From contig NZ_JPWA01000020.1 of the NCBI RefSeq assembly GCF_003326475.1, positions 23,795-87,794 on the forward strand: a stretch of 64,000 bases of DNA, written 5' to 3'. Position 1 is the first letter of the stretch. The number at the start of each line of letters is the position of its first letter. Origin of the DNA: Thalassospira xianhensis MCCC 1A02616 (lineage in GTDB: Bacteria; Pseudomonadota; Alphaproteobacteria; Rhodospirillales; Thalassospiraceae). Position numbers and translations under genes: made by a program. This document shows positions 8,941 to 17,882 of the stretch, one piece after another. A model generated the notes under the pieces. It was not told where the DNA came from. It made no database searches and saw nothing but the letters and a program-made list of their open reading frames with translations.

Positions 8941-9849
8941 TTATTCGCCGATTGCAGGCCATTTCCGATTGCGAATGTATTCAAGAAAGGCACGCATGGC
9001 CGCACTCGTATGGCGCCGGTTCGGATAATACAGATACCAACTCGGCAGCTTTTTCTTCCAATCGACAAGCAATTCGACAAGTCTGCCCTGTTTGACATCG
9101 TTGCGAACATAATCGTCAAACAGATGAGCGATGCCCGATCCTGCAAGGGCTGCCTGACGCTCTTGATGCGCGGAACTCAGCGTCAACCGGCCTTTCGGGG
9201 TGATTTCGACCTCATTCCCGTTGTTCGCGAATTTCCACGTCACCAAGGTTCCACCGGGAAAACGGCGGCGAATACAGTCATGCGTCAGAAGATCGTCCGG
9301 TGAACCGGGGCGACCCCTCCTGCGCAGATAATCGGGGGAGGCCACAATTGCATATTGTAAGGCGGGACCCAGCGGCATCGCGATCATGTCCTGGGCAAGT
9401 TGATGTCCGAAACGCACACCGGCGTCGAAACCATGCTCGACAATATCTATGATTGCTGCCTCGCTGACGATTTCAACATTGATGTCGGGGTAAATTTCCA
9501 TGAATTCAAAGGCCAGAGGGCACAGAACATGGTCGGCGGCCGGGCCCGGCGCATTGATCCGCACAGTACCGGATGGGTGTTCCCGGAGCTGATTGAGATC
9601 GTCGATCGCTGTTCTGATGTCGTGAAGGGCAGGCCCAAGTCGCTCAAGAAGTCGTTCGCCTGCTTCGGTTGGCGAGACGCTGCGTGTCGTCCGGTTCAGC
9701 AACCGGATGCCCAACGCTTCCTCAAGCACATTGACAGATTGGCTAATCGCAGAGGATGAGACACCCCTGTCGAGCGCGGCAGCTCTGAAGCCACCGCATC
9801 GCACGACGTCCTCAAATATCTCCAGGCTATCAAGGCGTAGCGATTTCAT
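8941..9849 (-). CDS. LysR-family transcriptional regulator
   Basis: This 302-residue LysR regulator has an N-terminal helix-turn-helix (about 5-65) with the NRTTRSVSPTEAG motif typical of the AaeR/DsdC-like group, then an effector-binding domain. I chose the ATG at 9849, which gives normal length and leaves a 7+7 inverted repeat (9866-9893) in the promoter; in-frame ATGs at 9879 and 9930 are alternatives. It is divergent from the exported metallo-beta-lactamase-fold gene and probably regulates it. Confidence 0.87.
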   Translation of the reverse strand: MKSLRLDSLEIFEDVVRCGGFRAAALDRGVSSSAISQSVNVLEEALGIRLLNRTTRSVSPTEAGERLLERLGPALHDIRTAIDDLNQLREHPSGTVRINAPGPAADHVLCPLAFEFMEIYPDINVEIVSEAAIIDIVEHGFDAGVRFGHQLAQDMIAMPLGPALQYAIVASPDYLRRRGRPGSPDDLLTHDCIRRRFPGGTLVTWKFANNGNEVEITPKGRLTLSSAHQERQAALAGSGIAHLFDDYVRNDVKQGRLVELLVDWKKKLPSWYLYYPNRRHTSAAMRAFLEYIRNRKWPAIGE

Positions 9850-9865
9850 TGCAAAGCTCTGCTTA

Positions 9866-9893
9866 ATAAGCTGATCCATTTTTGTTAGCTTAT
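9866..9893. promoter_or_regulatory. Inverted repeat in LysR/MBL divergent promoter
   Basis: ATAAGCT and AGCTTAT are exact inverted copies separated by 14 bases, in the gap between the divergent LysR and hydrolase genes. It is a candidate operator for the LysR protein. The assignment rests on position and symmetry only. Confidence 0.45.
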
Positions 9894-9998
9894 CTGTGCG
9901 CTCGATCTGTGTCATCTCTAGAAAAGGCATCGCCTACAGGTGCCGTGCCGGACGACGCTGCAATCAAATACGACACCTGCAATCACAATTTGGACAGG

Positions 9999-11021
9999 AT
10001 GATGAGTATGAGCGGAATTACATTGAATCGCAGAAAGATCATGCTGACAGCCGCATCGGCAGCAGCGGGACTGATCTTGCCAACCGGCGGTATAGCCTTT
10101 GCCCAGGCTGCTTCCGGCGCGTCGTCCCCGCTCCAAAACGGGAATGCGGGGGGAAATGTTGGCCATTACCGGTTTCGTGTCGGAGATGACATATCTGCAA
10201 CCGTGTTGAGCGACGGGCTGATCGGTGGTCCGCCCCGGATTTACGCCAGTAACGCGCCGGAGGCAGAATTGGAGGAAGTTCTCAGGCAAGCCTTTTTGCC
10301 GACTGATCGTCTGACACTTAATCTCAATACGCTTCTTATCGAAACGAATGGCAGACGGATACTGCTTGAGGCGGGCGCCGGGCAGACGATGGGACCGCAG
10401 GGCGGTCGTCTGTTTGATAACTTGGCGGCAATCGGTTTGAGGCCCGAGGATATCGACATTGTGGTTGTTTCCCACACGCACCCGGATCATGTCGGAAATC
10501 TTCGGACAGCTGATGGTCGTAAGGCATTTCCACGCGCGACCGTTTTTGCGCCTCGTGCTGATTGGGATTTCTTTGTCGTCAACGATCCGGATCTTTCCTA
10601 CATGCCGGTGCCCGAGGATTTCCGTCGTAATTTCGCCGCGGCCATCAAGCGGAGCGTCGAACCGGTTGCGAACGGGATCGAATTGTATGAACCCGGAGAA
10701 GAGATTATACCCGGTCTGATCACGCTTCCGGCATTGGGCCATACGCCTGGCATGGCGAACTTCCTTGTTCAATCAGGGAATGACCAGCTCCTGCTTACAG
10801 CCGACCTTGCTTATCATCCAATCGTCAATGTCGACCGATCATGGCTGCCGGGGCCGGATCGCGACAAGGAAACGGCTCTTGCTTCTCGCCGGCGCATCTT
10901 TGACATGGCGGCAACAGACCGGCTTCTTGTTCTCGGTTTCCATTATCCGTTCCCGGGCCTTGGCCGAATGCTCAAAACGGATGTCGGCTATGCCTGGGTT
11001 CCTGCCTATTGGCAGTTTTGA
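9999..11021 (+). CDS. Tat-exported metallo-beta-lactamase-fold hydrolase
   Basis: This 340-residue protein has a twin-arginine signal (Arg11-Arg12 in NRRKIMLTAAS, then a hydrophobic stretch ending near AFAQA) and a metallo-beta-lactamase domain. The zinc motif HTHPDH is at 159-164, with further likely ligands in LGHTPGM, LTADLAYH and GFHYP. It is predicted to fold with metal in the cytoplasm and act in the periplasm. Substrate is unknown; lactonases, sulfatases and glyoxalase-like enzymes share this fold. The start at 9999 was chosen for the Tat signal; nearby ATGs are possible. Confidence 0.85.
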   Translation: MMSMSGITLNRRKIMLTAASAAAGLILPTGGIAFAQAASGASSPLQNGNAGGNVGHYRFRVGDDISATVLSDGLIGGPPRIYASNAPEAELEEVLRQAFLPTDRLTLNLNTLLIETNGRRILLEAGAGQTMGPQGGRLFDNLAAIGLRPEDIDIVVVSHTHPDHVGNLRTADGRKAFPRATVFAPRADWDFFVVNDPDLSYMPVPEDFRRNFAAAIKRSVEPVANGIELYEPGEEIIPGLITLPALGHTPGMANFLVQSGNDQLLLTADLAYHPIVNVDRSWLPGPDRDKETALASRRRIFDMAATDRLLVLGFHYPFPGLGRMLKTDVGYAWVPAYWQF

Positions 11022-11239
11022 TCTTTTTATCAGGGGGTGACACGCACCAAACGCATTACTATCGGGAACCCCGCTTTGGGGCATAACAGCTTTATTATAG
11101 CTTTTTACCTGTGTGGAACTTGCCATCTGCTAAGATTATCTCAATCTCCTGATGGATATAGTTCGTAAAACGAGCATTCCAGAACAAGGGCGGGCAAACC
11201 GCTCTGATCGCGAGTGGACACAGATAATGGCGCGTATTT

Positions 11240-12991
11240 ATGACCCGCACCGGGGATGATTTGAAAAATCCTCCGACCCGCATAGCCCGAAGCGCAGACA
11301 CCGATGCGCGCTATCTTGCGCAGCTGGTGGATCTTGGTATTGCCCTGTCGGCAGAGCAGGGTCGTGAGGAACTTCATCAGAAAATCCTGATGGCAGCCCG
11401 GCAGTTTACCAATGCCGATGGCGGGTCGCTGTATCTGGTCAACAAGGAGGAAACAGAGCTTCAGTTTCGTATTCTAATGAATGATACGCTTGATACGTTT
11501 TTCGTATCAGGCCGCGAAAACGAGAAACCGTTTCCGCCGTTGCCGCTTTATGATCCAGATGGCAATCCCAATCACAAAAACATCGCAACCTATGTCGCGT
11601 TAACGGGTGAGTCGATCAATATCGAGGATGCCTATTTCGCCGACGGTTTCGATTTTTCCGGTACGCGGGCTTTTGATGCCAAAACCGGTTACCGGTCAAA
11701 ATCATTCCTGACCGTGCCATTGAAAAACACGCGCGGCACTGTGATCGGTGTGTTACAACTGATCAATGCACGCGACAGCTCGGGTAATGTGATTGCGTTT
11801 GACCCGATGATCGAGCCGATCATCAATGCCCTCGCGAGCCAGGCAGCAGTGGCGCTTGAAAATAGTCGCCTTTTGATGGCACAGCGCGATCTGATGGAAA
11901 GTTTCGTACGGGTGCTGGGGCAAGCGATTGACGCCAAATCGCCCCATACTGCCTATCATTGCGAGAAGGTTCCAATCATTGCCCGCATGTTGGCGAAGGC
12001 GGCCGTCGACGAAAAGCAGGGGACATTTTCCAATTTCTATCTGACCGATATGGAATGGTACGAGCTTGACCTTGCGGCGTGGCTTCATGATTGCGGCAAA
12101 ATCACAACACCCGATCATGTGGTCGAAAAGGCCACCAAGCTTGAAACCATCCATAACCGCATTCACGAAATCCGCACCCGGTTCGAGGTCCTCAGGCGCG
12201 ATGCCGAAATCGAGATGCTCAAACGCAAGCTTTCGGGCGAGGATGCCCAACGTTGCGATGATGATTTCAGTGCCCGGATTTCCGAACTTGAAAGTCAGTT
12301 TTCGATGGTTGCGCAAAGCAACATTGGCGATGACGAGCTTGATAGCGATGCGGTCTTTGCCCTGCATGAAATCGGCGGGCAGGAATGGATGCGTCATTTT
12401 GATCGCACCATCGGGCTTTCATGGGCGGAAAATCAGCGTCTGACCGAAGATGATCTTGCGAAATTCAGCCAGCCCGGTGTTGAAAAGCTTCTCGATGATC
12501 GTGCTGATCATGCATATCTCGGCTTTAACCGGGGCGAGCTTTATAACCTTTCGGTTCCGCGCGGCACCCTGACATCCGAGGAACGCAAGGTCATCAATGA
12601 CCATGTGGTGGTGACGCAGGAAATGCTGGCACAATTGCCTTATCCCAAGGAATTGCAGCGTATTCCCGCAATTGCAGGCAACCATCATGAAAAGATGGAT
12701 GGTTCGGGCTATCCCAACGGCATGCTGGGCGAAGATATGGGCATCCTCGAAAAGGTGATGGTGATTGCTGATATATTCGAGGCCTTGACCGCGGTTGACC
12801 GTCCCTATAAACGGCCCAAAATGTTATCGGAATGCATCGCGATCCTGGCTGACATGCGTGACAAGGGGCAGATCGACAATGATCTGTTCGAATTGCTGCT
12901 GTCGTCGGGCGTTTACATCGAGTACGGCCGTAAATATCTGCAACCCGGCCAGTGCGACGAAGTTGATATCACGCAGTTTCTGCGCAACTGA
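11240..12991 (+). CDS. GAF / HD-GYP domain protein, predicted cyclic-di-GMP phosphodiesterase
   Basis: This 583-residue cytoplasmic protein has an N-terminal GAF sensor domain (about 25-210) and an HD-GYP domain. The HD pair is in LHDCGK (283-284), and HHEKMDGSGYP (482-492) supplies the GYP motif, so it should hydrolyse c-di-GMP. About 140 residues rich in charged, probably helical sequence lie between the HD motif and the next conserved block (TLTSEERKVINDHV, about 443-456), which is longer than in simple HD-GYP proteins. No cyclase gene is adjacent. Confidence 0.88.
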   Translation: MTRTGDDLKNPPTRIARSADTDARYLAQLVDLGIALSAEQGREELHQKILMAARQFTNADGGSLYLVNKEETELQFRILMNDTLDTFFVSGRENEKPFPPLPLYDPDGNPNHKNIATYVALTGESINIEDAYFADGFDFSGTRAFDAKTGYRSKSFLTVPLKNTRGTVIGVLQLINARDSSGNVIAFDPMIEPIINALASQAAVALENSRLLMAQRDLMESFVRVLGQAIDAKSPHTAYHCEKVPIIARMLAKAAVDEKQGTFSNFYLTDMEWYELDLAAWLHDCGKITTPDHVVEKATKLETIHNRIHEIRTRFEVLRRDAEIEMLKRKLSGEDAQRCDDDFSARISELESQFSMVAQSNIGDDELDSDAVFALHEIGGQEWMRHFDRTIGLSWAENQRLTEDDLAKFSQPGVEKLLDDRADHAYLGFNRGELYNLSVPRGTLTSEERKVINDHVVVTQEMLAQLPYPKELQRIPAIAGNHHEKMDGSGYPNGMLGEDMGILEKVMVIADIFEALTAVDRPYKRPKMLSECIAILADMRDKGQIDNDLFELLLSSGVYIEYGRKYLQPGQCDEVDITQFLRN

Positions 12992-13024
12992 AAACGGACC
13001 GGACGCGATGCATCCGATCCGTTT
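12992..13024. terminator. Bidirectional terminator between HD-GYP and SDR genes
   Basis: AAACGGA-CCGGA pairs with TCCGA-TCCGTTT with one mismatch. The hairpin lies in the short convergent gap and ends in T on both strands. Confidence 0.65.
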
Positions 13025-13029
13025 CGTCA

Positions 13030-13800
13030 TCAGGTCCGATTGATTGAAACCCCGCCATCGGCAAGGAACGGTACTCCGGTCACAAAGCTTGCTGCGTCGG
13101 AGACCAGGAACAGGGCAGCCTGCGCAATTTCGGATGGTTTTGCCATACGTTTTAAGGCATGCAGGCTGTTGACGAACTGTTCGACCTCCGGCCCGGCGCC
13201 GGGTTTGTTGGTGATGCTAGCCGGGGTATCAGTCCCGCCGGGCAGCAGGGCATTGACCCGAATGCCCTGTGGTCCGTATTCGGCCGCAAGCGACTTCATT
13301 AATCCGATCATGCCCGCCTTGCTGGCAGCATAGGCTCCCATGCCGGGCATCCCCACTGTATGACCGACAAAACTGGATGTCAGAATCATTGATCCCGAAC
13401 CATTGGCGAGCATGGCGGGTAACTGATATTTCGCCCCGAAAAACGCTGATGTGAGGTTGGTTTCGATCATTTCATGCCAGTCATCGATTGCCATATCGGG
13501 GATTGAAACCGATTCCCCGACCATTCCGGCATTATTAACCGCGATATCAAGCTTGCCGAAATGATCGAGGGTCGCCTCGACCAGGTGTTTTGAAATCGCT
13601 TCGTCGGTAATGTTTCCAGGAACCGCAACCGCGATGCCGCCGGCATCGCGAATATCGGCCACCAGATCGTCAAGCAGATCGGAGCGCCTTGCATTGAGGA
13701 CAAGTTGTGCGCCCTGCGCTGCGAAAAGTTCGGCCATGGCGCGGCCAATGCCGGAACTGGCACCAGTGATGATTGCGGTTTTATCGCCCAGTGCGAACAT
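13030..13800 (-). CDS. Short-chain dehydrogenase/reductase
   Basis: This 256-residue classical SDR has the cofactor motif TGASSGIG (residues 13-20), NNAG near 90, a catalytic serine in ILTSSFVG and YAASK (Tyr and Lys). The C-terminus FLADGGVSINRT is of the usual SDR form. It should reduce or oxidise a carbonyl/alcohol with NAD(P)(H). Substrate is not predictable. It is divergent from ada with a 244-base gap and is not obviously part of an operon. Confidence 0.88.
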   Translation of the reverse strand: MFALGDKTAIITGASSGIGRAMAELFAAQGAQLVLNARRSDLLDDLVADIRDAGGIAVAVPGNITDEAISKHLVEATLDHFGKLDIAVNNAGMVGESVSIPDMAIDDWHEMIETNLTSAFFGAKYQLPAMLANGSGSMILTSSFVGHTVGMPGMGAYAASKAGMIGLMKSLAAEYGPQGIRVNALLPGGTDTPASITNKPGAGPEVEQFVNSLHALKRMAKPSEIAQAALFLVSDAASFVTGVPFLADGGVSINRT

Positions 13801-14044
13801 GTTTCCGTCTCCTCTGTCATGATAGGATGACCGTCGTGGTGATGATGGCCCGATGGGGAGACGCTAGTTCGGGCAAGGCGGTCGGGCACTCCGGTTATTG
13901 GCATTGAATTCGCGGAATTGACGGTTTTCGTAGGTAGCGAATTTGAAAGCAAGGAACGGAGTGCGGCCCACGGGATGGACGATCAGAATGCCGGGCAAAC
14001 GGATGCATCTGGCATCCCAGCATTCTGATAAAGGAGCCATCCTC

Positions 14045-15133
14045 ATGTTGACGGAGACGAAATTGAACAAGGCGATCGGCTGGATCAGTGACGAAGACAA
14101 ATGGCAGGCCGTGGCAAATCGCGATGGCAAAGCCGACGGACAGTTTTATTATTCGGTGGTAACCACCGGGGTTTATTGCCGACCATCCTGTGGTGCGCGT
14201 CTGGCGCGCCGGGAAAATGTCGCGTTCCATGCCAGTTGCGATGATGCCGAACAGGCGGGTTTCCGCCCATGCAAACGGTGCCGCCCGAACACCGCATCAA
14301 TTGCCGAACGCAATGCCGATGCCGTGACAAACGCGTGCGACACCATCCGTAATGCCGAAGAAATGCCAAGCCTTGATGATCTGGCAACTGAGGCCGGGAT
14401 GAGCCGCTTTCACTTTCACCGCGTGTTTAAATCGGTCACCGGGGTGACGCCAAAGGCCTATGCCAGCGAGTATCGGGCCGGACGCGTGCGCGAGGAATTG
14501 CGCAGCAGCAATACCGTGACCGAGGCGATCTATGATGCGGGTTACAATTCCAACAGCCGGTTTTATGAACGCGCACACAAGATGCTGGGCATGACGCCAA
14601 GCAGCTATCGCGCGGGGGGCAAGGGCGAGAAAATCCGGTTTGCGGTGGGGCAATGTGCGTTGGGCGCAATCCTTGGTGCGGCAAGTCTCAAGGGGATTTG
14701 CATGATCCTTCTGGGCGACGATCCCGACGCGCTGGTGCGCCAGTTGCAGGATGCCTTCCCCAAGGCGGATCTGATCGGCGGCGACCCGTCGTTCGAGGAC
14801 TGGATGGCACAGATCATCGGTCTGGTCGAAGCCCCGCAGCTTGGTCATCACCTGCCGCTTGATATTCGCGGTACGGCCTTTCAGCAACGCGTCTGGCAGG
14901 CGCTTTCGGAAATTCCGGCCGGGACAAAGGCAAGTTATGCGGAAATCGCCGAAAAGATCGGATCGCCGCGTGCTACCCGTGCTGTTGCGCAGGCCTGTGG
15001 TGCCAACAGCATCGCGGTTGCCATTCCCTGCCACCGGGTGGTGCGCAAGGATGGCGATCTTTCGGGATATCGCTGGGGTGTGGAGCGCAAGAAAACCCTG
15101 CTGGACCTCGAAAGCAGGGAGGCCGGGCAATGA
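14045..15133 (+). CDS. ada: Ada: adaptive-response regulator and O6-methylguanine-DNA methyltransferase
   Basis: Ada repairs methylphosphotriesters and O6-methylguanine and activates its own regulon. The 362-residue protein has the N-terminal zinc site Cys45, Cys49, Cys76, Cys79, where Cys45 is the phosphotriester acceptor (E. coli Cys38). An AraC-type helix-turn-helix (about 95-185) follows, then a methyltransferase domain with IPCHRV, acceptor Cys329. The ATG at 14045 has AAGGAG just upstream. It overlaps the next gene by four bases. Confidence 0.95.
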   Translation: MLTETKLNKAIGWISDEDKWQAVANRDGKADGQFYYSVVTTGVYCRPSCGARLARRENVAFHASCDDAEQAGFRPCKRCRPNTASIAERNADAVTNACDTIRNAEEMPSLDDLATEAGMSRFHFHRVFKSVTGVTPKAYASEYRAGRVREELRSSNTVTEAIYDAGYNSNSRFYERAHKMLGMTPSSYRAGGKGEKIRFAVGQCALGAILGAASLKGICMILLGDDPDALVRQLQDAFPKADLIGGDPSFEDWMAQIIGLVEAPQLGHHLPLDIRGTAFQQRVWQALSEIPAGTKASYAEIAEKIGSPRATRAVAQACGANSIAVAIPCHRVVRKDGDLSGYRWGVERKKTLLDLESREAGQ

Positions 15134-15843
15134 ACAAGATGACCCGTGACGGGATCGCATCGCTTGATTGGGAAAAGCATGCCCGCGAACTTGATGCCCA
15201 TGGCTGTGCAATCCTTGAACACCTGATTGATCCGGACACATGCCAGTCATTGGTCGCATGCTATGACGAGACGGAAACGTTTCGCAGCCATATTCATATG
15301 GCCCGGCACGGGTTCGGGCGCGGCGAATACAAATATTTTGCCTACCCCTTGCCCGATATGATTGCGGGTTTGCGGCAATCGCTTTATCCGCCATTGGCCG
15401 AAATTGCCAATCGCTGGAACCGGGCGATGGGGCTGGACCGGCGCTTTCCCGGAGATCACGCCCGGTTTGTTGCCCAATGCCATGAAGCAGGGCAAACCCG
15501 CCCGACGCCGCTTTTACTGCGCTATGGGGCGGAGGATTATAATTGCCTGCATCAGGATGTTTACGGCGATTGCGTGTTTCCATTACAGGTCGCAATCCTT
15601 CTAAGCGACCCGAAAACGGATTTCGAAGGTGGTGAATTTGTCCTGACTGAACAACGCCCGCGTATGCAGTCCCGCGCCGAGGTCGTGCCGCTGATGCAAG
15701 GTGACGCTGTGATTTTCCCGGTTCATCATCGCCCGGTTGCGGGAACACGTGGCACGTACCGGGTGAATATGCGCCACGGTGTTTCCCGCCTGCGTGCCGG
15801 GTCACGGCATACGCTTGGCATCATTTTCCATGACGCCAAATAG
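15130..15843 (+). CDS. 2-oxoglutarate/Fe(II) oxygenase, translationally coupled to ada
   Basis: This 237-residue protein has a 2OG-Fe(II) dioxygenase core: iron ligands His141 and Asp143 in LHQDVYGD, a distal His199 or His200 in FPVHHRP, and Arg211 to bind 2-oxoglutarate. Its start overlaps the ada stop (ATGA), so it is very probably induced with ada in response to alkylation. It is not a canonical AlkB by visible sequence. A repair-type demethylase role is inferred from the operon only. Confidence 0.85.
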   Translation: MNKMTRDGIASLDWEKHARELDAHGCAILEHLIDPDTCQSLVACYDETETFRSHIHMARHGFGRGEYKYFAYPLPDMIAGLRQSLYPPLAEIANRWNRAMGLDRRFPGDHARFVAQCHEAGQTRPTPLLLRYGAEDYNCLHQDVYGDCVFPLQVAILLSDPKTDFEGGEFVLTEQRPRMQSRAEVVPLMQGDAVIFPVHHRPVAGTRGTYRVNMRHGVSRLRAGSRHTLGIIFHDAK

Positions 15844-15870
15844 AAAAATCGGGCCGTCGCGAGACGGCCC
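15843..15870 (-). terminator. Rho-independent terminator of the opp operon
   Basis: A perfect stem GGGCCGTC / GACGGCCC with a four-base loop is followed on the minus strand by GATTTTTC. It lies about 35 bases past oppF and overlaps the end of the oxygenase gene region. Confidence 0.85.
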
Positions 15871-15905
15871 GGTCAAGTTGGGTGGTGCAAAGGGAGGTTG
15901 CCCTC

Positions 15906-16910
15906 CTACATCCGTTCGTGGAAATGGCAGGCGACCTGATGCTGATCGTTGATCGTGTCAACGCTCGGTACATCGGTTGCACAGACATCTTTGGCAAACG
16001 GACATCTGGTACGGAACACGCAACCCGATGGCGGGTTGATCGGGCTGGGCAAATCACCGGTCAGCACGATGCGTTCCTTGGTGCGTTCGATTTCCGGGTC
16101 GGGGATAGGGACAGCGGAAATCAGCGCCTTGGTATAAGGGTGTTTGGGGGCGGCATAGATGCTGTCGCGGTCGGCAAGCTCCATAAGATTGCCCAGATAC
16201 AGCACTAATATGCGGTGGCAGATATGACGTACGATCGAAAGATCGTGGCTGATGAAAATCAGTGACAGGTCAAATTCGCGCTGCAATTCCTGCAACAGGT
16301 TGACAATCTGCGCCTGTATCGAGACATCAAGGGCTGAAACCGGTTCGTCGCAGATGATCAGTTTCGGTTCCAGGATCATCGCACGTGCAATGCCGATACG
16401 CTGGCATTGCCCGCCCGAAAATTCATGCGGATACCGGTTGATCATCTGCGGCAAAAGCCCGACACGCGCCATCATGCGTTTGACGCGCGCCTTGATTTCG
16501 TCCTTACCCAGTTCCGGCTTATGGGTCACCAGCGGTTCGGCAATGATTTCGCCGATTGTCATACGCGGGTTCAGGCTGGCCAGCGGGTCCTGAAAAATGA
16601 TCTGCAGGTCACGGCGAAGCGGCTGCATTTCGCGGTGTGGGGCGCCGACAATATCGCGGCCCAGCCACACGACCTGCCCGTCGGTCGGCGGGATCAGTTG
16701 CAGGATCGCGCGACCAAGGGTCGATTTGCCGCAACCGGACTCACCGACAATGCCAAGCGTCTCACCGGGAAACAGGTCGAAATTGATCCCGTCGACGGCT
16801 TTCAGTTTACGCTCGGGGCCGAAAAATCCCTTGCCCGGCAGGGAAAAGTGAACCTTAAGGTCCCGCACAGAGAGGATCGGCACGTTTTTCTTTTTACGGA
16901 TCGCGTTCAT
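15906..16910 (-). CDS. oppF: Oligopeptide/dipeptide ABC transporter ATP-binding protein OppF/DppF
   Basis: This 334-residue ABC ATPase has Walker A GESGCGKST, the signature FSGGQCQRIGIARA and Walker B LIICDEPVSALD. The C-terminal oligopeptide/dipeptide extension includes GCVFRTRCPFA with cysteines typical of the family. It pairs with OppD to drive peptide import. Its ATG overlaps the oppD stop by four bases. It is the last gene of oppABCDF. Confidence 0.93.
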   Translation of the reverse strand: MNAIRKKKNVPILSVRDLKVHFSLPGKGFFGPERKLKAVDGINFDLFPGETLGIVGESGCGKSTLGRAILQLIPPTDGQVVWLGRDIVGAPHREMQPLRRDLQIIFQDPLASLNPRMTIGEIIAEPLVTHKPELGKDEIKARVKRMMARVGLLPQMINRYPHEFSGGQCQRIGIARAMILEPKLIICDEPVSALDVSIQAQIVNLLQELQREFDLSLIFISHDLSIVRHICHRILVLYLGNLMELADRDSIYAAPKHPYTKALISAVPIPDPEIERTKERIVLTGDLPSPINPPSGCVFRTRCPFAKDVCATDVPSVDTINDQHQVACHFHERM

Positions 16911-17878
16911 TGGCCGTCCTCCCGGAAGCAGGCACTGGCGCGACCATCGTCAAAGCCAAACAGACCGGGGCGCGAAACACAGCACCGATCCATCACATAG
17001 GCGCAGCGTTCCTGATAAGCACAGCCCTTTGGCAGGTTTTGCAGGTTGGGCGGCTGTCCGGGAATGGCAAACAGGTGTTCCTCGCTTGCGGTGTCGATGC
17101 GCGGCATCGATTTCAACAGTCCCTCGGTATAGGGATGATGGCTGTCATAGAAAATGTCGCGCACCGTACCGGTTTCGACAATCCGCCCGCCGTACATCAC
17201 CATGACCCGGTCACACAGGCCCGCAACCACGCCAAGATCATGGGTGATCATGACGATGGCCGTATTGAAATCCTTTTTAAGATCGCGCAGCAGATCAAGG
17301 ATTTGTGCTTGCACCGTCACATCAAGGGCGGTGGTTGGCTCGTCGGCAATCAGGACTTCGGGATCGCACAGCAACGCCATGGCAATCATTACGCGCTGGC
17401 GCATGCCGCCGGAAAATTCGTGCGGATACATATGTACGCGCTGGGCCGCACCCGGAATGCCAACACGATCAAGCATATTGATCGCACGTTTAAGGGCATC
17501 GCCCTCGGACATGCCGCGATGTTCCACCAGTACCTCGGTCATCTGTTTTGAGATTTTGAGGAACGGGTTCAGCGACGTCATCGGATCCTGAAAGATCATC
17601 GACATGGTGACACCGCGGATTTTGTTAAGCTGCCGCGACGGGATATTGAGGATATCCTTATCTTTGTAGCGCACCGTACCCGTGGCCTTGCCGTTCTTGG
17701 CAAGCAGCCCCATCACGGCAAGGAAAATCTGGGTTTTGCCCGATCCGGACTCGCCCACAACGCCAAGTGTCTCGCCCGGATCGATATGGAAGTTGATGTC
17801 ATTGACGGCCTCGACCTCCCCATCCGGGGTCTGGAAGCGGGCGCGAAGGTTTTCAACAGTCAGAATATGATTTGTCAT
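16907..17878 (-). CDS. oppD: Oligopeptide/dipeptide ABC transporter ATP-binding protein OppD/DppD
   Basis: This 323-residue ABC ATPase has Walker A GESGSGKTQ, the signature FSGGMRQRVMIAMA and Walker B LIADEPTTALD, plus the peptide-family C-terminal cysteine region (KGCAYQERCAYVMDRC). I chose the ATG at 17878 (MTNHILTVENL); an in-frame ATG at 17923 would extend into oppC and lacks family similarity. It forms the ATPase pair with OppF. Confidence 0.93.
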   Translation of the reverse strand: MTNHILTVENLRARFQTPDGEVEAVNDINFHIDPGETLGVVGESGSGKTQIFLAVMGLLAKNGKATGTVRYKDKDILNIPSRQLNKIRGVTMSMIFQDPMTSLNPFLKISKQMTEVLVEHRGMSEGDALKRAINMLDRVGIPGAAQRVHMYPHEFSGGMRQRVMIAMALLCDPEVLIADEPTTALDVTVQAQILDLLRDLKKDFNTAIVMITHDLGVVAGLCDRVMVMYGGRIVETGTVRDIFYDSHHPYTEGLLKSMPRIDTASEEHLFAIPGQPPNLQNLPKGCAYQERCAYVMDRCCVSRPGLFGFDDGRASACFREDGQ

Positions 17879-17882
17879 GTGC

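Noticed and set aside
14297..15805. 502-codon minus-strand open frame opposite ada and the oxygenase
   Set aside because: Both plus-strand genes show catalytic motifs and coupled starts; the antisense frame has none.
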